Shown here in pieces: positions 12,501 to 20,719 of a stretch of DNA of 64,000 nt. The notes under the pieces were generated by a model, which ran no database searches, had not been told where the DNA came from, and was given only the letters and a program-made list of their open reading frames with translations. Origin of the DNA: Agapetus fuscipes. Taxonomy: Eukaryota > Arthropoda > Insecta > Trichoptera > Glossosomatidae. Position 1 is the stretch's first letter. The number at the start of each line of letters is the position of its first letter. The DNA is taken from positions 18,957,298 to 19,021,297 of the forward strand of contig OX637342.1 of the NCBI GenBank assembly GCA_951799405.1. Direction: 5' to 3'. A program made the translations under genes and the position numbers.

Positions 12501-14275
12501 ATGGGATATTCGAGGTACCCTCCAACTATACGCAGACGATACCATAATTTTTTATCATTCGCAAACGAGAGAAGAACTAGAAAATTTAATGAAAAGAGAT
12601 GTTTCACATCTTGCTAATTGGTTAAGGTTAAATAAATTAAGTTTGAATGTCAAGAAAACGTCATATATGCTGTTTGGAAAATCGAGAAATATGTCCTTTA
12701 ATATTACTATTGGATCGAATAATATTGATAAAGTCAGCTTTGTTAGATATCTTGGTTTATATATTGATCCACAACTTTCTTGGACTTACCAATTTGACCA
12801 TGTTAAATCAAAAATAGTGCCAATTACTGGCGTTCTGTACAGACTAAGGGATTTACTTCCAAAGTCAACATTACTCGCTATTTACTATGCCATGATCCAT
12901 TCCCACCTTTCGTATCTTACTTGCATATGGGGGGTTGCCACCAAAAAACAAATATCGGAGCTGCAAGTTGTGCAAAACAGAGCTTTGAGGAACATTCTTG
13001 GCATACCATGGGATACATGCGTGAAGGACATTTATCGACAGAGCAATGTTCTTCCATTCAAGGTCCTACCATTGTACGACATCACTGTCACCATTATTTA
13101 AATTCTAAAATCCTCAATTCACACAAATTTAGAGTACCATTATAATAATGATTTTCATAATTATAATACTCGAAGCTCAGAAAATCTACATATTAAAGGT
13201 TTTCGATCGACAAAGTTTGGAAGGAGGTCTCTTTCAAATGTTGCACAGTCCCTATACAATGGACTTCCGATAAAAATAAAGAGGGATATGAAAAATAAAC
13301 AACAAAATGATGCAATAAAGTCTTATTTCTTAGAGTCCTTTTACAATGATGCTGTACCAGTGTGATGATTTTGTTTTATTTTGGGTATGAGACGCTAATT
13401 CTCTTCTGTCTTTGTTTGCTTCAGTAATTGGAAAAAACGGAGTGACAGGGTGAGGAATGATTTTGTAAGAAAAGAATGTGGTGCAAAAGAAAGTGTGAAA
13501 GTGAAGATTAAAAGAAGTTTGTTAAGATGGTTTGGGCATATGGAGAGAATGAATGAGGAAAGACTGACGAAGAAAGTATATGTTGGTAGAATAGATGGAT
13601 GTCGTGGTAGAGGAAGACCGAGAAAGGTATGGATGGACCAAATATCCGAAATTGCGAATGAATGGAATATCCAGAGTCATAATAAAAGAAGAGCTTGTAT
13701 GAAGAAGGTTATGACTCTGGAGGAAATGAAAGAAGTATGCAAGGATAGAAAGAAATGGCGGTTGATCTGTGATGTTGGCGGCTAGGGTTTGTTAAAGTGA
13801 ATTTGGTTTTATGATTTAGTTTTTTATGTCCATGTATATATTGTTATTTTTATTCTTTGATTTTAAAAAATGTAATTTGTCATGTATGTTCCTTGACTTA
13901 TAGGTTGTTATGCGGCTGACCACCCATAATATAAAAATTGGTTCACTTTGCCAATGTCACCCCTGTTTCAGGGAAGGACGGCAAGAGTTGCAAGGCTTAT
14001 GTTCATTTGAGATTGGGTTTTTATATTGTAGGTCCACATGCGGCATGTGTTAGCGCGAAATTATACATATCTGCTTGTGGGAATGCATTTAGTATAAATC
14101 TTAAATGATATATATCTTTGCAGCTTAGATTAGATTAGATTAGATTGTTATTTTATTAATATTTTTTTAATTATATTGTATGGCTAGTTTTAAGTATTGT
14201 GTAAGAGTATAAGTACCAAGTCCCAAATGAGTTTATGTAACTCCTGGGAAATGTAAACTTGTTTATATTATTTCA

Positions 14276-14310
<35 letters not shown>

Positions 14311-17165
14311 AACACTCGGTGTAGGTACCTAGCGGTCACCCATCCAAGTATATCATATATCCGCGCCCAATGTGTCTTAACTTCGGTGATCTGATGAAAA
14401 CCGGTGGCCCGGATTAACCCCCCTGGGGACCCTGGTGCGGGAAAAATCTCGGGGCCTCCCATACCCCCTTCCCCTTCCTAAAAGTTTCCACCCTTCTTCC
14501 TTGTAATTTGTCATGTATGTTCCTTGACTTATAGGTTGTTATGCGGCTGACCACCCATAATATAAAAATTGGTTCACTTTGCCAATGTCACCCCTGTTTC
14601 AGGGAAGGACGGCAAGAGTTGCAAGGCTTATGTTCATTTGAGATTGGGTTTTTATATTGTAGGTCCACATGCGGCATGTGTTAGCGCGAAATTATACATA
14701 TCTGCTTGTGGGAATGCATTTAGTATAAATCTTAAATGATATATATCTTTGCAGCTTAGATTAGATTAGATTCCCCTCCCTCGCCTCAAAAAATGTTTTA
14801 AAGAAATATTAATTAAGCAGGTCAGCCTCATAACAGCAAAGGTCGTAAAAATATTTTCGTTTTTATTCCAAAATACATTATTTGTTTTTTCATTAGAAAT
14901 TTATTTGATTATCAAAGCTAAAAAAATAAACTAACGCATGTTAAACACAATGCAAATTATAATTGATTTTTAAAACTGTTTATCTATTTTTTCTACAAAA
15001 TATTTATTATCAGAATTTGTATTGTTTTTACTCGCTTAGCGACCATGACAGAGGATCGTTTTACAACCGTCGGAACCTGTTGTCTTGCCGCCAGGATGTA
15101 ACAATAGCAAAGTTTATTGGCATAATGCTGAAAGGTGTATTGTGAGACAAATACGAGTTGTAAAATACGTCACTTTCGGTGCCTTTCAATACCTACGCTT
15201 TTTTCTTAATTTTTACTAAGAAACTTTGTTTTTTCTATTAATGGAGACTTTGTTTGGAATTTTTGGGACCCATTCAGGTCGTTGGAGGCCCCTGAAGGTT
15301 CCCTGTGAGAAAATTTTATTTCTCAACTATGGATGTTTTTGTCTGTACGAAACGTGGCTTGTTGAGTCAAAAATGGTAATAAGCAAAATAAATACATAAT
15401 TTTTCAGCATTTTTTCAGTCTTTGGGGGCCCCTAGGAAGCGGGGGCCCTGGTTCAGTCGTACCGCTCGAACCGCCCTTAATCCGGGCCTGATCTTAGGGA
15501 CAGCACCCCTCGACCATCACTGCAACAATTCAATTTAAAATTTGGCGGTAGTTAAACCGAAAGCTGTGCCTAGCTTCTCTCCCCTGTCGATGGTTTTTTT
15601 GAGACGAATTTGGATGATGATAGTTTTTGGAAGCCTCTTGCCTAGGGCCAAACCCTTTTCCCCTTTCCCCCCCTCTGTTGACGTTTTTTCAGAAATTTTC
15701 GATTTAGAAACAAACGATTATTTAGGGAGCCGCAAACCAAAAAAAATGGGAGCTTCTTCCTTACCAACCAGGTTAAAAAAAATTTAGGTAAAAGCAAACA
15801 AATTGATTTGTTTATTTATTTTTCAGAAACTCACGCGGGCGAAATCCTGACAGAGTGTTTAGTTTTGGAAATGAACAAATAATGCCCGGTGAAGAACTGG
15901 CGAGGCGGGGCTTCACTTCACCAAACCCAACTCAAGGGTAGGTAAATAAAAATATACTTCATTCTAAATATCTTTACCCATATGGCAACACTGAAGGAAT
16001 AAACCCCGAAAATTCTAAATTTTCAAATTCGAAGGATACAAAAATTTTAATTTAGAAAATGGAGATTGGAATCGCGAAACGATAAATGAAAAATAAGTTT
16101 TATTCTGAAAGAAAAATAATAAATGTTGCTACAAATGAGACTGACTGATAGTACATTTTTCTAAACTTTAACCCCGGTTTTAGTAAAAGGCTATATTAGT
16201 TGCAGAGAGTTTAGGGCCTGTTAAGGCTCATTTGAGTTTTCTTTATTCTTACGTACCACACACGGCCTCGGGGTCTAACATTATTTTGTAAGCGTGAACT
16301 TACACGTCGTGTTTGCTTGATATATTAACATTTAAAATTCATATTAAATACATGCCCACAAACAGACACGTGTAAGTTCGCGTTCACAAATTCTGCATGT
16401 GTGTACTTATAAATTAGAATCCAAACCTCAAATCAACAGAAACCCTGCAAACCCAACCTTCCCTGAAACAGGGGGGGGGAGGGGCATTGGTAGAGTCAAT
16501 GGGTAAAGTGAATCGCTTTTTACAATGTGGGTGGTCAGCCTCATATCAACCTATAAGTCAAGGAATAAATGACTAATAAATAAAAGTACATTTGTATCAA
16601 AGCTTAAACTTCTTAAATGATATAGTTTTTCTCGAGTTAGACCATGTTCTATTTGCAGTAATTTTGTCTGCCGACGTTTCATTCCCTCGAGCGGGGAACA
16701 TTTTCAAGGCTCGAAGCGACGGAGCACCTTTCTTGAAAAATATGTTCCCCGTTCGAGGGAATGAAACGTCGCGTCGGCAGACAAATTTACTGCAAGTAGA
16801 ACATGGTCTAACCCAAGAAAAACTATATTATTTAACACCGACCATACATCTGAGATACATCTGGCATACTGGCATACATCTGAGAGCTTTAAATGAATAT
16901 ATCTTTGCAACTTAGATTATAGATTATAGATTATTATAGACCATGAAAGTGAAAGTTTAAAACTTTACTACTTATTTCGTTTTTCCCTTTTTTCAGACAA
17001 AGCACGGATTCATTATACTTTGCAGGTGATTTTGGCGCCCAACCTGGTCCCTCCTCTGCGCCATCAACGCTGCCAACGTCAGGGAGACCTAAAAACATGC
17101 TCGCCAACGAAAACATGTACAGAAACAGAGATAACTCTTCCAGCAATCCTAACTTTATGTATTGA
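6529..17165 (+). CDS. Unrecognised 146-residue single-pass membrane protein (four exons)
   Basis: Exons 6529-6558, 8945-9075, 15827-15937 and 16997-17165, joined in phases 0, 2 and 2 with donors GGTAAGC, GGTAAGT and GGTAGGT and acceptors TTTTTCAG, TTTTCAG and TTTTTTCAG. The only reading that stays open runs through all four to a TGA. The protein has about 16 residues before one strong hydrophobic segment (IWIWGGVLLGLWIILAAIVL, about 17-36). A basic CLRMRKIAK stop-transfer follows, then a polar tail of about 100 residues rich in Ser, Pro and Asn, ending NPNFMY. This suggests a short outside N-terminus and a long cytoplasmic tail. No known family was recognised. Introns 1, 2 and 3 hold most of the mobile DNA of this part of the window. 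The start could be preceded by an untranslated exon (CACAG just before it). Confidence 0.68.
6726..7690 (+). mobile_element. RTE-like copy with RT C-terminal remnant, split by a later insertion
   Basis: About 6750-7090 reads as the end of a non-LTR reverse transcriptase (LRWFGH.., [29 protein letters not shown]), with a one-codon insertion in RWFGHN-MERM and a stop (TAG) after RRACMK. The 3' untranslated part follows from CTTGACTTATAGGTTGG, stops at 7297 and resumes at 7553, ending near 7690 in TATAGATTA-type repeats. The gap is the minus-strand copy 7298-7552. Assignment to the RTE clade is inferred from the C-terminal domain and the short-repeat tail. Confidence 0.78.
7298..7552 (-). mobile_element. 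Sharply bounded 255-bp RTE-derived unit with 7-bp duplication
   Basis: Inserted into the plus-strand relative above. Both sides carry TTCATTT (7291-7297 and 7553-7559). On its own strand it starts GTTCCTTGACTTATAGGTTGG and ends in repeated GATTA. It has no reverse-transcriptase coding. Nearly identical in the compared part to the plus-strand copy at 21100-21402. Confidence 0.88.
7718..7857 (+). repeat. RTE-like 3' fragment
   Basis: Starts CTTAGATTGGGTTTTTATG and runs to TTAGATTACAGATTT, covering only the distal half of the repeat. The following 7860-8285 is AT-rich with nothing recognised. Confidence 0.65.
8288..8880 (+). mobile_element. RTE-like copy interrupted by a tRNA-headed SINE
   Basis: 8288-8433 matches the last RT codons (AAAATGGCGGTTGAT) and the untranslated sequence after them. 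The copy resumes near 8625 (TTTTAAAAATGTAATTTATTG) and runs through CTTTGACTTATAGGTTGG to a tail near 8880. It lies in intron 1 of the single-pass membrane protein gene, only about 65 bp before exon 2. Confidence 0.72.
8434..8625 (+). mobile_element. tRNA-related SINE (family B)
   Basis: Contains a B-box-like GGTTCGAATCCCG (about 8470-8482) followed by a body (GCACACAAGCTTCTGCTTTCGC) that recurs inverted at 9241-9362. It sits inside an RTE copy. The duplicated target could not be fixed because both flanks are T/A-rich. Confidence 0.55.
9241..9362 (-). mobile_element. SINE family B, body only
   Basis: Inverted match to 8500-8620 (CAACCTATTTTGACTGGCCAG, GAAAGCAAAAGCTTGTGTGC). The tRNA-like head is missing. 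Its end abuts the ATT-repeat tail of the 5S-headed SINE. Confidence 0.55.
9363..9705 (-). mobile_element. 5S/tRNA chimeric SINE (family A), 3' part of a split copy
   Basis: Reads on the minus strand from the tRNA-like unit (ACCGGTCCGTAGTCCAGTG, GGATTCGAATCCC) through the body (CAAGCTCGCAGAGGGC) to an ATT-repeat tail at about 9361-9384. The missing 5S-like head of this copy is found 4.6 kb away at 14310-14405. A retrotransposon was therefore inserted between them. Confidence 0.8.
9711..10451 (+). CDS. Retrotransposon ORF1, gag-like zinc-knuckle protein (5'-truncated)
   Basis: Nucleic-acid-binding Gag-like protein of a non-LTR element, which coats the RNA intermediate. The element starts inside this frame. 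The open frame upstream (from 9615) is SINE sequence and not part of the protein. What remains is about 246 residues. A Lys-rich RNA-binding-like region (SLGIGITGMRKTGKNKIIV) is followed by three cysteine knuckles: CYRCLGFGHTQKVC (CX2CX4HX4C), CHHCAGEHKFLAC (CX2CX3HX4C) and a third, CGNCTSESGCH..C. It overlaps ORF2 by 17 bp in a different frame, a common ORF1/ORF2 layout. Without its N-terminus it is probably non-functional. Confidence 0.8.
   Translation, partial: EQHHAIVISSDDPKCKGSDLDKTIKRAINVRSLGIGITGMRKTGKNKIIVTVPTLEDKSKFTTELGKQINNIKIREPKNFSPLVKIKGIIKDTKEEDILQSLKLQNKSLAIDFDKEITLKYKTRNRNPLLCNAILQVCPANWKTLINAEKINVGYQRLAVEDMSPLVQCYRCLGFGHTQKVCEEKEKCHHCAGEHKFLACPNRASDSICGNCTSESGCHRSTSYDCPVRKIMEARARDRVDYGNIC
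10435..13101 (+). CDS. Retrotransposon ORF2: apurinic-type endonuclease plus reverse transcriptase (premature stop)
   Basis: Nicks target DNA and reverse-transcribes the element RNA. N-terminal endonuclease: LNSRSVKNKM, ETWL, GDFNIDI (D167) and SDHS motifs. The RT fingers/palm carry NYRPISILS, FVDLQKAFDTVDH, GVPQGSILGPLLFLVYIND and the catalytic YADD at Y699. The frame ends at a TAA (13099-13101). The same frame then continues open with the usual C-terminal phrase HNYNTRSS.. to a TGA at 13363-13365. The family product would therefore be about 976 residues, and this copy carries one nonsense change near its end. The rest of the frame is uninterrupted, so the insertion is fairly recent. Family placement: Jockey superfamily, CR1/Daphne-like. 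Confidence 0.88.
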   Translation: METYVDNVNKGNHAEYKYRNIQDYTPGIDCLTVMYLNSRSVKNKMDDIEEILKMHNTVHILVITETWLNEGDEAFFNIEGYQGAFANRISRRGGGVAIYTHNMLSRTIIKTTTTDNSILGLSVQSKLFKKFNIFAIYRKPDSDLSDFMINLEAVLQDSKQDTLIIGDFNIDINKVSQSNKKYCDTLESYSFFICNRVFPTRTTETSESLIDHIISNRNSICYTISNIDTPISDHSILIIEYYNSLKLNSNNRLPTPMLMYPKINNVMLKECLRTQKFPYDEREDVNSNYAKFIECFHGVVDSCKFTPKFKIGDRRKGNTPWFDSKLDSLIKERNIIFKQWKQDPSNVSLKHLKVKFRNKVTNYRRYIKNMYYKDVFSQNANNPRQTWKTINSILSNTTRDEKTQVDCILKDDTEIKEPNQICTEFNIFFASVGISLADRIQSLSGDTCTIRTVPRANCFFSLPKTSKSEILLIISNLKKRSAPGVDCITPALVQICQDQLADHLVLLINDSLSSGIFPDQLKIAKIVPIYKGNCKKNVSNYRPISILSIFSKIFEHVIKDRFTEYLISNKILAPQQYGFRKHSNTKCAVFDFISNLQKNLDDGQYVAGIFVDLQKAFDTVDHKILLNKLEHLGIKGTPLKLFTNYLTNRSCAVQIGKFSSEFTKIQCGVPQGSILGPLLFLVYINDITTWDIRGTLQLYADDTIIFYHSQTREELENLMKRDVSHLANWLRLNKLSLNVKKTSYMLFGKSRNMSFNITIGSNNIDKVSFVRYLGLYIDPQLSWTYQFDHVKSKIVPITGVLYRLRDLLPKSTLLAIYYAMIHSHLSYLTCIWGVATKKQISELQVVQNRALRNILGIPWDTCVKDIYRQSNVLPFKVLPLYDITVTII
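13424..14150 (+). mobile_element. RTE-like copy inside the Jockey-type element's 3' region
   Basis: Begins near ATTGGAAAAAACGGAGTGAC and includes an open RT C-terminus of 111 codons (13450-13785; [34 protein letters not shown], ending KKWRLICDVGG). It then runs through the untranslated part to a GATTA-repeat tail. The host element's 3' sequence (CCAAGTCCCAAATGAGTTTATG, AATAAA, poly-A) resumes after it. No clear duplication at its own ends was found. Confidence 0.82.
14310..14405 (-). mobile_element. 5S rRNA-like head of the split SINE (family A)
   Basis: On the minus strand it reads as the 3' two-thirds of a 5S rRNA gene (ACCGGTTTTCATC, GATCACCGAAGTTAAG, GGATGGGTGACCGCTAGG), including the internal control region that drives Pol III. 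It continues into the CAACAC duplication shared with 9700-9705. It is the head of the SINE copy at 9363-9705, not a functional 5S gene. Confidence 0.8.
14404..15490. mobile_element. Second element with CAGGCCCGGATTAA-type ends
   Basis: The right end, CCCTTAATCCGGGCCTG, is a good match to the family seen at 4874-6131. The left end (GGCCCGGATTAAC from 14406) lacks the first bases and abuts the 5S-like head, so the left boundary is uncertain. No 8-bp duplication was found. It contains an RTE 3' copy and no intact coding. Confidence 0.5.
14500..14772 (+). mobile_element. RTE-like 3' copy, apparently identical to 13870-14146
   Basis: Shares every diagnostic variant with the copy about 630 bp upstream (GGTTGTTATGCGG, CATAATATAAAAATTGG, TTAGCGCGAAATTATACATAT). 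No difference was noticed by eye over about 270 bp. It is truncated at a different 5' point and sits in a different host element. Confidence 0.82.
15491..16329. other. Intron 2/3 sequence around exon 3, nothing further recognised
   Basis: Apart from exon 3 (15827-15937) of the single-pass membrane protein gene, this stretch holds only AT-rich and pyrimidine-rich sequence with no recognised repeat or coding. Confidence 0.4.
16330..16566 (-). mobile_element. Diverged RTE-like 3' copy
   Basis: Recognisable by ACGTGTAAGTTCGCG, CCTTCCCTGAAACAGGGG and TAAGTCAAGGAATAA. It contains an extra G-rich insertion (AGGGGGGGGGAGGGG-like) near 16470-16485. More diverged than most copies. Small plus-strand pieces of the same family lie at 16190-16310. 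Confidence 0.65.
16620..16828. repeat. Foldback hairpin with about 75-85-bp arms
   Basis: The left arm begins ATATAGTTTTTC and runs to GAGCGGGGAACA. The right arm is its inverted complement (TGTTCCCCGTTCGAGG to AACTATAT) with a few differences. The spacer is about 45 bp. It lies in intron 3 of the single-pass membrane protein gene. A diverged relative of one arm occurs near 32866-32890. Probably a small non-autonomous element. Confidence 0.75.
16850..16935 (+). repeat. RTE-like 3' terminal fragment
   Basis: CATCTGAGAGCTTTAAATG followed by a TATAGATTA-type tail. Only the last part of the repeat is present. Confidence 0.6.
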
Positions 17166-18309
17166 AAATATTTACAAGTGTTTTATTAAAATTAGTATAA
17201 GCTGGTAAAATATTTATGTACCTAAATGTTTTTTTTTTTTTGCAAAGACGATTTAAATGTTTTAAATAAGTACCTACCTAACCTAGTTTTTTGATTTTTC
17301 AAATATGAAGGGATGGCAACTTTTTTAAATGCGATCTCCCATAATTTGAAATTGGAACGAAAATGCAATTTTCAGCTGAAAAGTCCATGGTCCTACTTTT
17401 CCTTTTTCTTTTACAAAATGATAATAATTAAAAAAAAAAAAACAAATTATATGCATTTGAAAATGACATTTTATTATTTATCATAACTTAAAAGCGAAAA
17501 TAATGTAAACAGGTTATGAAGACTTCAAATAAATATTATGGTGGAATTTCTTAATATAACAAGAAAAAACAAACATTGATATAATCTACGTAGGTAAAAA
17601 ATAATTAAACACATCGTATTAAAGCTCTTATTAAAGTAGTACCTGAAAAAAAACTACAAAAAATTGCCTGTAGGTTAAAAATAAAGGTTAATTTTTACAG
17701 TTTACAACTTAATTGACAAAGACATTCAGTAACTATCGGAACGATCAAATCTCTACTAATGTTTTTTTTAATATCCTTACATCGCTTTAACATGTCATTG
17801 GTAAATTTAAACTAATTTTCATATCTTAACAACGCTTAAAAATACTCAACAAACTACTTACAATTAAAAAACATATAACTTTCTATAAATACCTATAGAG
17901 GCGTTGGGTAAGATCATCGATTAACGTAAATTATATATTTATATATTGTTCGCTGGGTAAGATGGCCGATTAGAGCCATGCCAAGACTATTTGCTTGTGC
18001 TCGATTGAGAGACCAAATCAAAAATACTTGTGATTTTTCTACAATACCAAGGTCATATAAGCATCTTTAGGTACTGATGGTTTAAATATTGTACAAGTGG
18101 TTTGGGTCCCGGACTACTGTGTGGTCTTTTCCAGGACAATGTTAAATGGTAGGCGTGCTAGTTCATGCCCCTGTCTTAGCCTATTCTTTGTTATCGAGGG
18201 CTGGATGAGTTATTCCGGACCAAGCGCGACGGATACTCTCTCCACATTGATATGAAAATTCTCCACCGTATTAAGGTATGGACCAATAAATAGCGGGAAC
18301 AAAAGTCAA
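17166..18309. other. Intergenic, nothing recognised
   Basis: 3' flank of the single-pass membrane protein gene. ATTAAA near 17187 and AATAAA at 17529 could serve as polyadenylation signals. The rest is AT-rich and without recognised repeats or coding. Confidence 0.4.
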
Positions 18310-18590
18310 GAAGATGGGTCTACAAGCACAACCATACGAACTATACCAAAACTTTAATGTAGTCTGCAGCTTGTTAAAAGTCAGCAGGCTGGATCACATC
18401 CAACCGATGAACCATCAGAGACTAAAAACTATAGTTGTAGTGATGGATCCAGAGCAGGGCAGTGGGAAGACTCAAATCAAGATGGCTGGAACGAAAAGGG
18501 TAAGGAATGGGATGCGGTAGGTAGGAGTTATGGACGGGTTGATCTAGGAGACCAATACCTTCTCCAGGTTTTCGCGCCAATGGTGATGAT
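18310..18590 (+). pseudogene. Decayed RT C-terminus of a second non-LTR family
   Basis: Plus-strand phrases in broken frames (GATGGATCCAGAGCAGGGCA, AAGATGGCTGGAACG) match those at 59660-59885. There they read more clearly as RGRPRWLDGV..DC...GV.DWRKKA, the usual end of non-LTR reverse transcriptases. It lies directly beyond the stop codon of the minus-strand gene. Confidence 0.5.
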
Positions 18591-18592
18591 AT

Positions 18593-19665
18593 TTAATAAA
18601 GTGGACGTCTCGGTCTCCCACCACACCTGTTCCCGCTGCAGTTCTGTGGGCGGGGAGAGCGCCCCCTGGGTCCTCCTGTGCCGCGCCCCTGCCGGCCTGG
18701 GGGCGTATCCGCAGGTGGGCGTCTGTTCCTAAACCTCGACCTGTCCCCTTCCCTAAACTTCAGCGAGTTAAACTCATCCCCAAAGCCACCTGGAAACTCG
18801 TACTCGGCATTACTTTTCAGTTTATCATAGTATTCTTTAAACGTTGGCTTTTTCTCAACAAAGTCTTCAGCGAAATATCGCTGAGAATCTTCACTGGGAA
18901 ACTTCGGAATCTCTGGTCTGCTTGGACGAAATGCATCTCCCCCAGCTTGCCGGAAGAAATTCGCGAAATCCTCTCCGCGTTCGCTTTCTTTATCTTTGTA
19001 GTTGCCCCTCAAAGCCTTGGCGTAATCTTGATCAAATTTGACTTTTTGATCCCTAAACACTTCCCTTAGATATTTGTTGTATTCTGAAAAGTTCTCTTCA
19101 GGGTAATATTTCCTCGCTTGTTCTCCGTCACGGTCACGATGCGGCACTTCCGGTTCATCATACTTTCCTTCCCCTTCGTAACCAGACAAATACTTGAAAG
19201 GATTCAAATCCGAAGCAGATGACTTCGAGTCTTCACTTTGGTAGCGTGTGTCTTGTCTGTAAGTTTGTGGTTGTTTTGCATTGTAATTGACTTGAGTTGC
19301 AGTATTAATTTTCTTGGTGCGCTTTTCTATCTGCCTTTGATTCGAATCTCCGTATTGAAATTGTCGCTCTCTATTTTCACCGTTTTCGTCATTATGGACG
19401 TATCTCGCCGCTGCGACAGCCTCTTTTGAGAATCCATAGTTGGGATTGTAGAAATCTGGTTTTCCAAAGTCTACCGAGAAGTCGTGAGTCAGGGGGGCGT
19501 TGTCCTCGCTTTGATAACCTTCTGAAGGCTCGTAATCCTTGGGATAGATGCCACCTCCTCTCTCGCCTATGGAACTTCCGTACAGCTGGACATCAGCCGC
19601 TGCAGTAGCGGAACTTCTTCCATAATATGGCAAGGAATCAGCTCGCTTGTTTCCAAAATTACACC
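18593..19665 (-). CDS. Last exon of an unrecognised hydrophilic Tyr/Arg/Glu-rich protein
   Basis: One long open frame (about 357 codons) entered through a minus-strand acceptor (TTTGAAG before 19665, phase 1), so at least one upstream exon is missing. The encoded part has no membrane segment and no known domain. It is rich in charged residues and tyrosine, repeats YQSED twice, has FxEYxKYL- and FKEYYDKL-type motifs, and ends in an Arg/Gly/Pro tail with CSGNRCGG. The composition is typical of insect-specific, rapidly evolving secreted or matrix-associated proteins, but that is inference. A possible first exon on the minus strand lies at about 20376-20304 (ATG CAG ACT TGG.., hydrophobic AAVFLNLHFL, weak donor GTGGAG in the right phase). 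It is unproven. Confidence 0.6.
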
Positions 19666-19778
19666 CTTCAAACAAAGAAAATAAAATGTTTTAAATACAA
19701 CAATATTTTAACCACATTGTACGTGGGAGATACTATAAGTTCATAAGCAATTAATTAAAAATGCATATCTATCCAATG

Positions 19779-19865
19779 CAGTGTTTTTCAATCTGTGGGT
19801 CGCCAGGAGGGTCGTAGGCACAATGAAAAAACAAGGTTCTTTTATTCGATGGGCTTGTTTATTTT
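19779..19865. mobile_element. One end of a hAT-type element
   Basis: CAGTGTTTTTCAATCTGTGG followed by GTCGCC is a widespread hAT terminal sequence. No matching opposite end was found nearby. Confidence 0.4.
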
Positions 19866-20033
19866 TCAAAGATATGTAAAATATTACGATATAGTAATAT
19901 ACCTACTATACAAAAAAAACAACAAGTCAAACTGAAAACTATTGTCACAACCACTAACATTGGACTAGAGAAGAAATCGGCAATAATGACGCAAAAAAAG
20001 TAAATATTTGTTAAGGTTTGGTGGTTCACTGCG

Positions 20034-20145
20034 GTACTTTCAACGCTAGCATAAAATGTGACTTGACTGAAAAATACTAGACACGAAATTGTCATAAGTG
20101 CGTCCTTTTCAATATAAAGTCGCTATGCTAACGTTGAAAATATAA
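20034..20145. repeat. Third copy of the short hairpin repeat
   Basis: TTTCAACGCTAGCATA on the left and TATGCTAACGTTGAAA on the right form inverted ends. The centre contains CATAAGTGCGTCC and TATAAAGTCGC as in the pair at 50-335. Confidence 0.6.
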
Positions 20146-20719
20146 ATATGACGTTGGCATAGTTGAAAGCATGCAAGCACTTCGTATAAACGTTTTCCGA
20201 TCTAGTTTGTTATGCAGTCACAGTAGGAGTTGCTGCATCCAGTCACACACAGTCACACAGCTGACCATTGGAAGTTTTCTCCACCCAGAGTAATGAACCT
20301 GCGCAGAAAATGCAAGTTCAAGAACACCGCGGCCATGTTGCGCCAAGTCTGCATTATTATATTTACGACCGGTTTAAGTAAATTAAAGAATTTCATCGTT
20401 AATCGCTGCAAATCACTGCGAGACTGATGCTGGGACGGATGTCGGATAGAAATCGAAAGCGCTTACAGTTCCTGTTCTGTTACAACTTGTAACAACATAA
20501 TTTACCAACATAATGTTTTATAACGCGACGGTTGTCGACCTCGAGACTATACTTATTTACTTGTACACTTATTTTAAATGACACAGGTTTACCTATCGAA
20601 ACGCATTTTTAGATTATCAGCAAAATTAATTGGGGCATTATTGTTTTCCATCGAGTAAATATTTACAACAAAGTGTGTAAGTAATTATAAATTGATTGAG
20701 GTGAAAACGTTTTTAATGG

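Larger units (their letters stand above)
9706..14309 (+). mobile_element. Jockey-superfamily non-LTR retrotransposon, 5'-truncated, inserted in a SINE
   Basis: Bounded by CAACAC on both sides (9700-9705 and 14310-14315), which lies within the 5S/tRNA SINE sequence, so this is a target duplication. It contains the C-terminal part of a gag-like ORF1, an endonuclease/RT ORF2 and a 3' region with AATAAA (14275) and a run of about 32 A. Its 3' region is interrupted by an RTE copy (13424-14150). The clade is CR1/Daphne-like within the Jockey superfamily, judged from ORF2 motifs only. Confidence 0.85.

Noticed and set aside
14310..14405. 5S rRNA gene
   Set aside because: Only part of 5S is present, with substitutions, and it is the head of a SINE; the same holds for 37490-37565.
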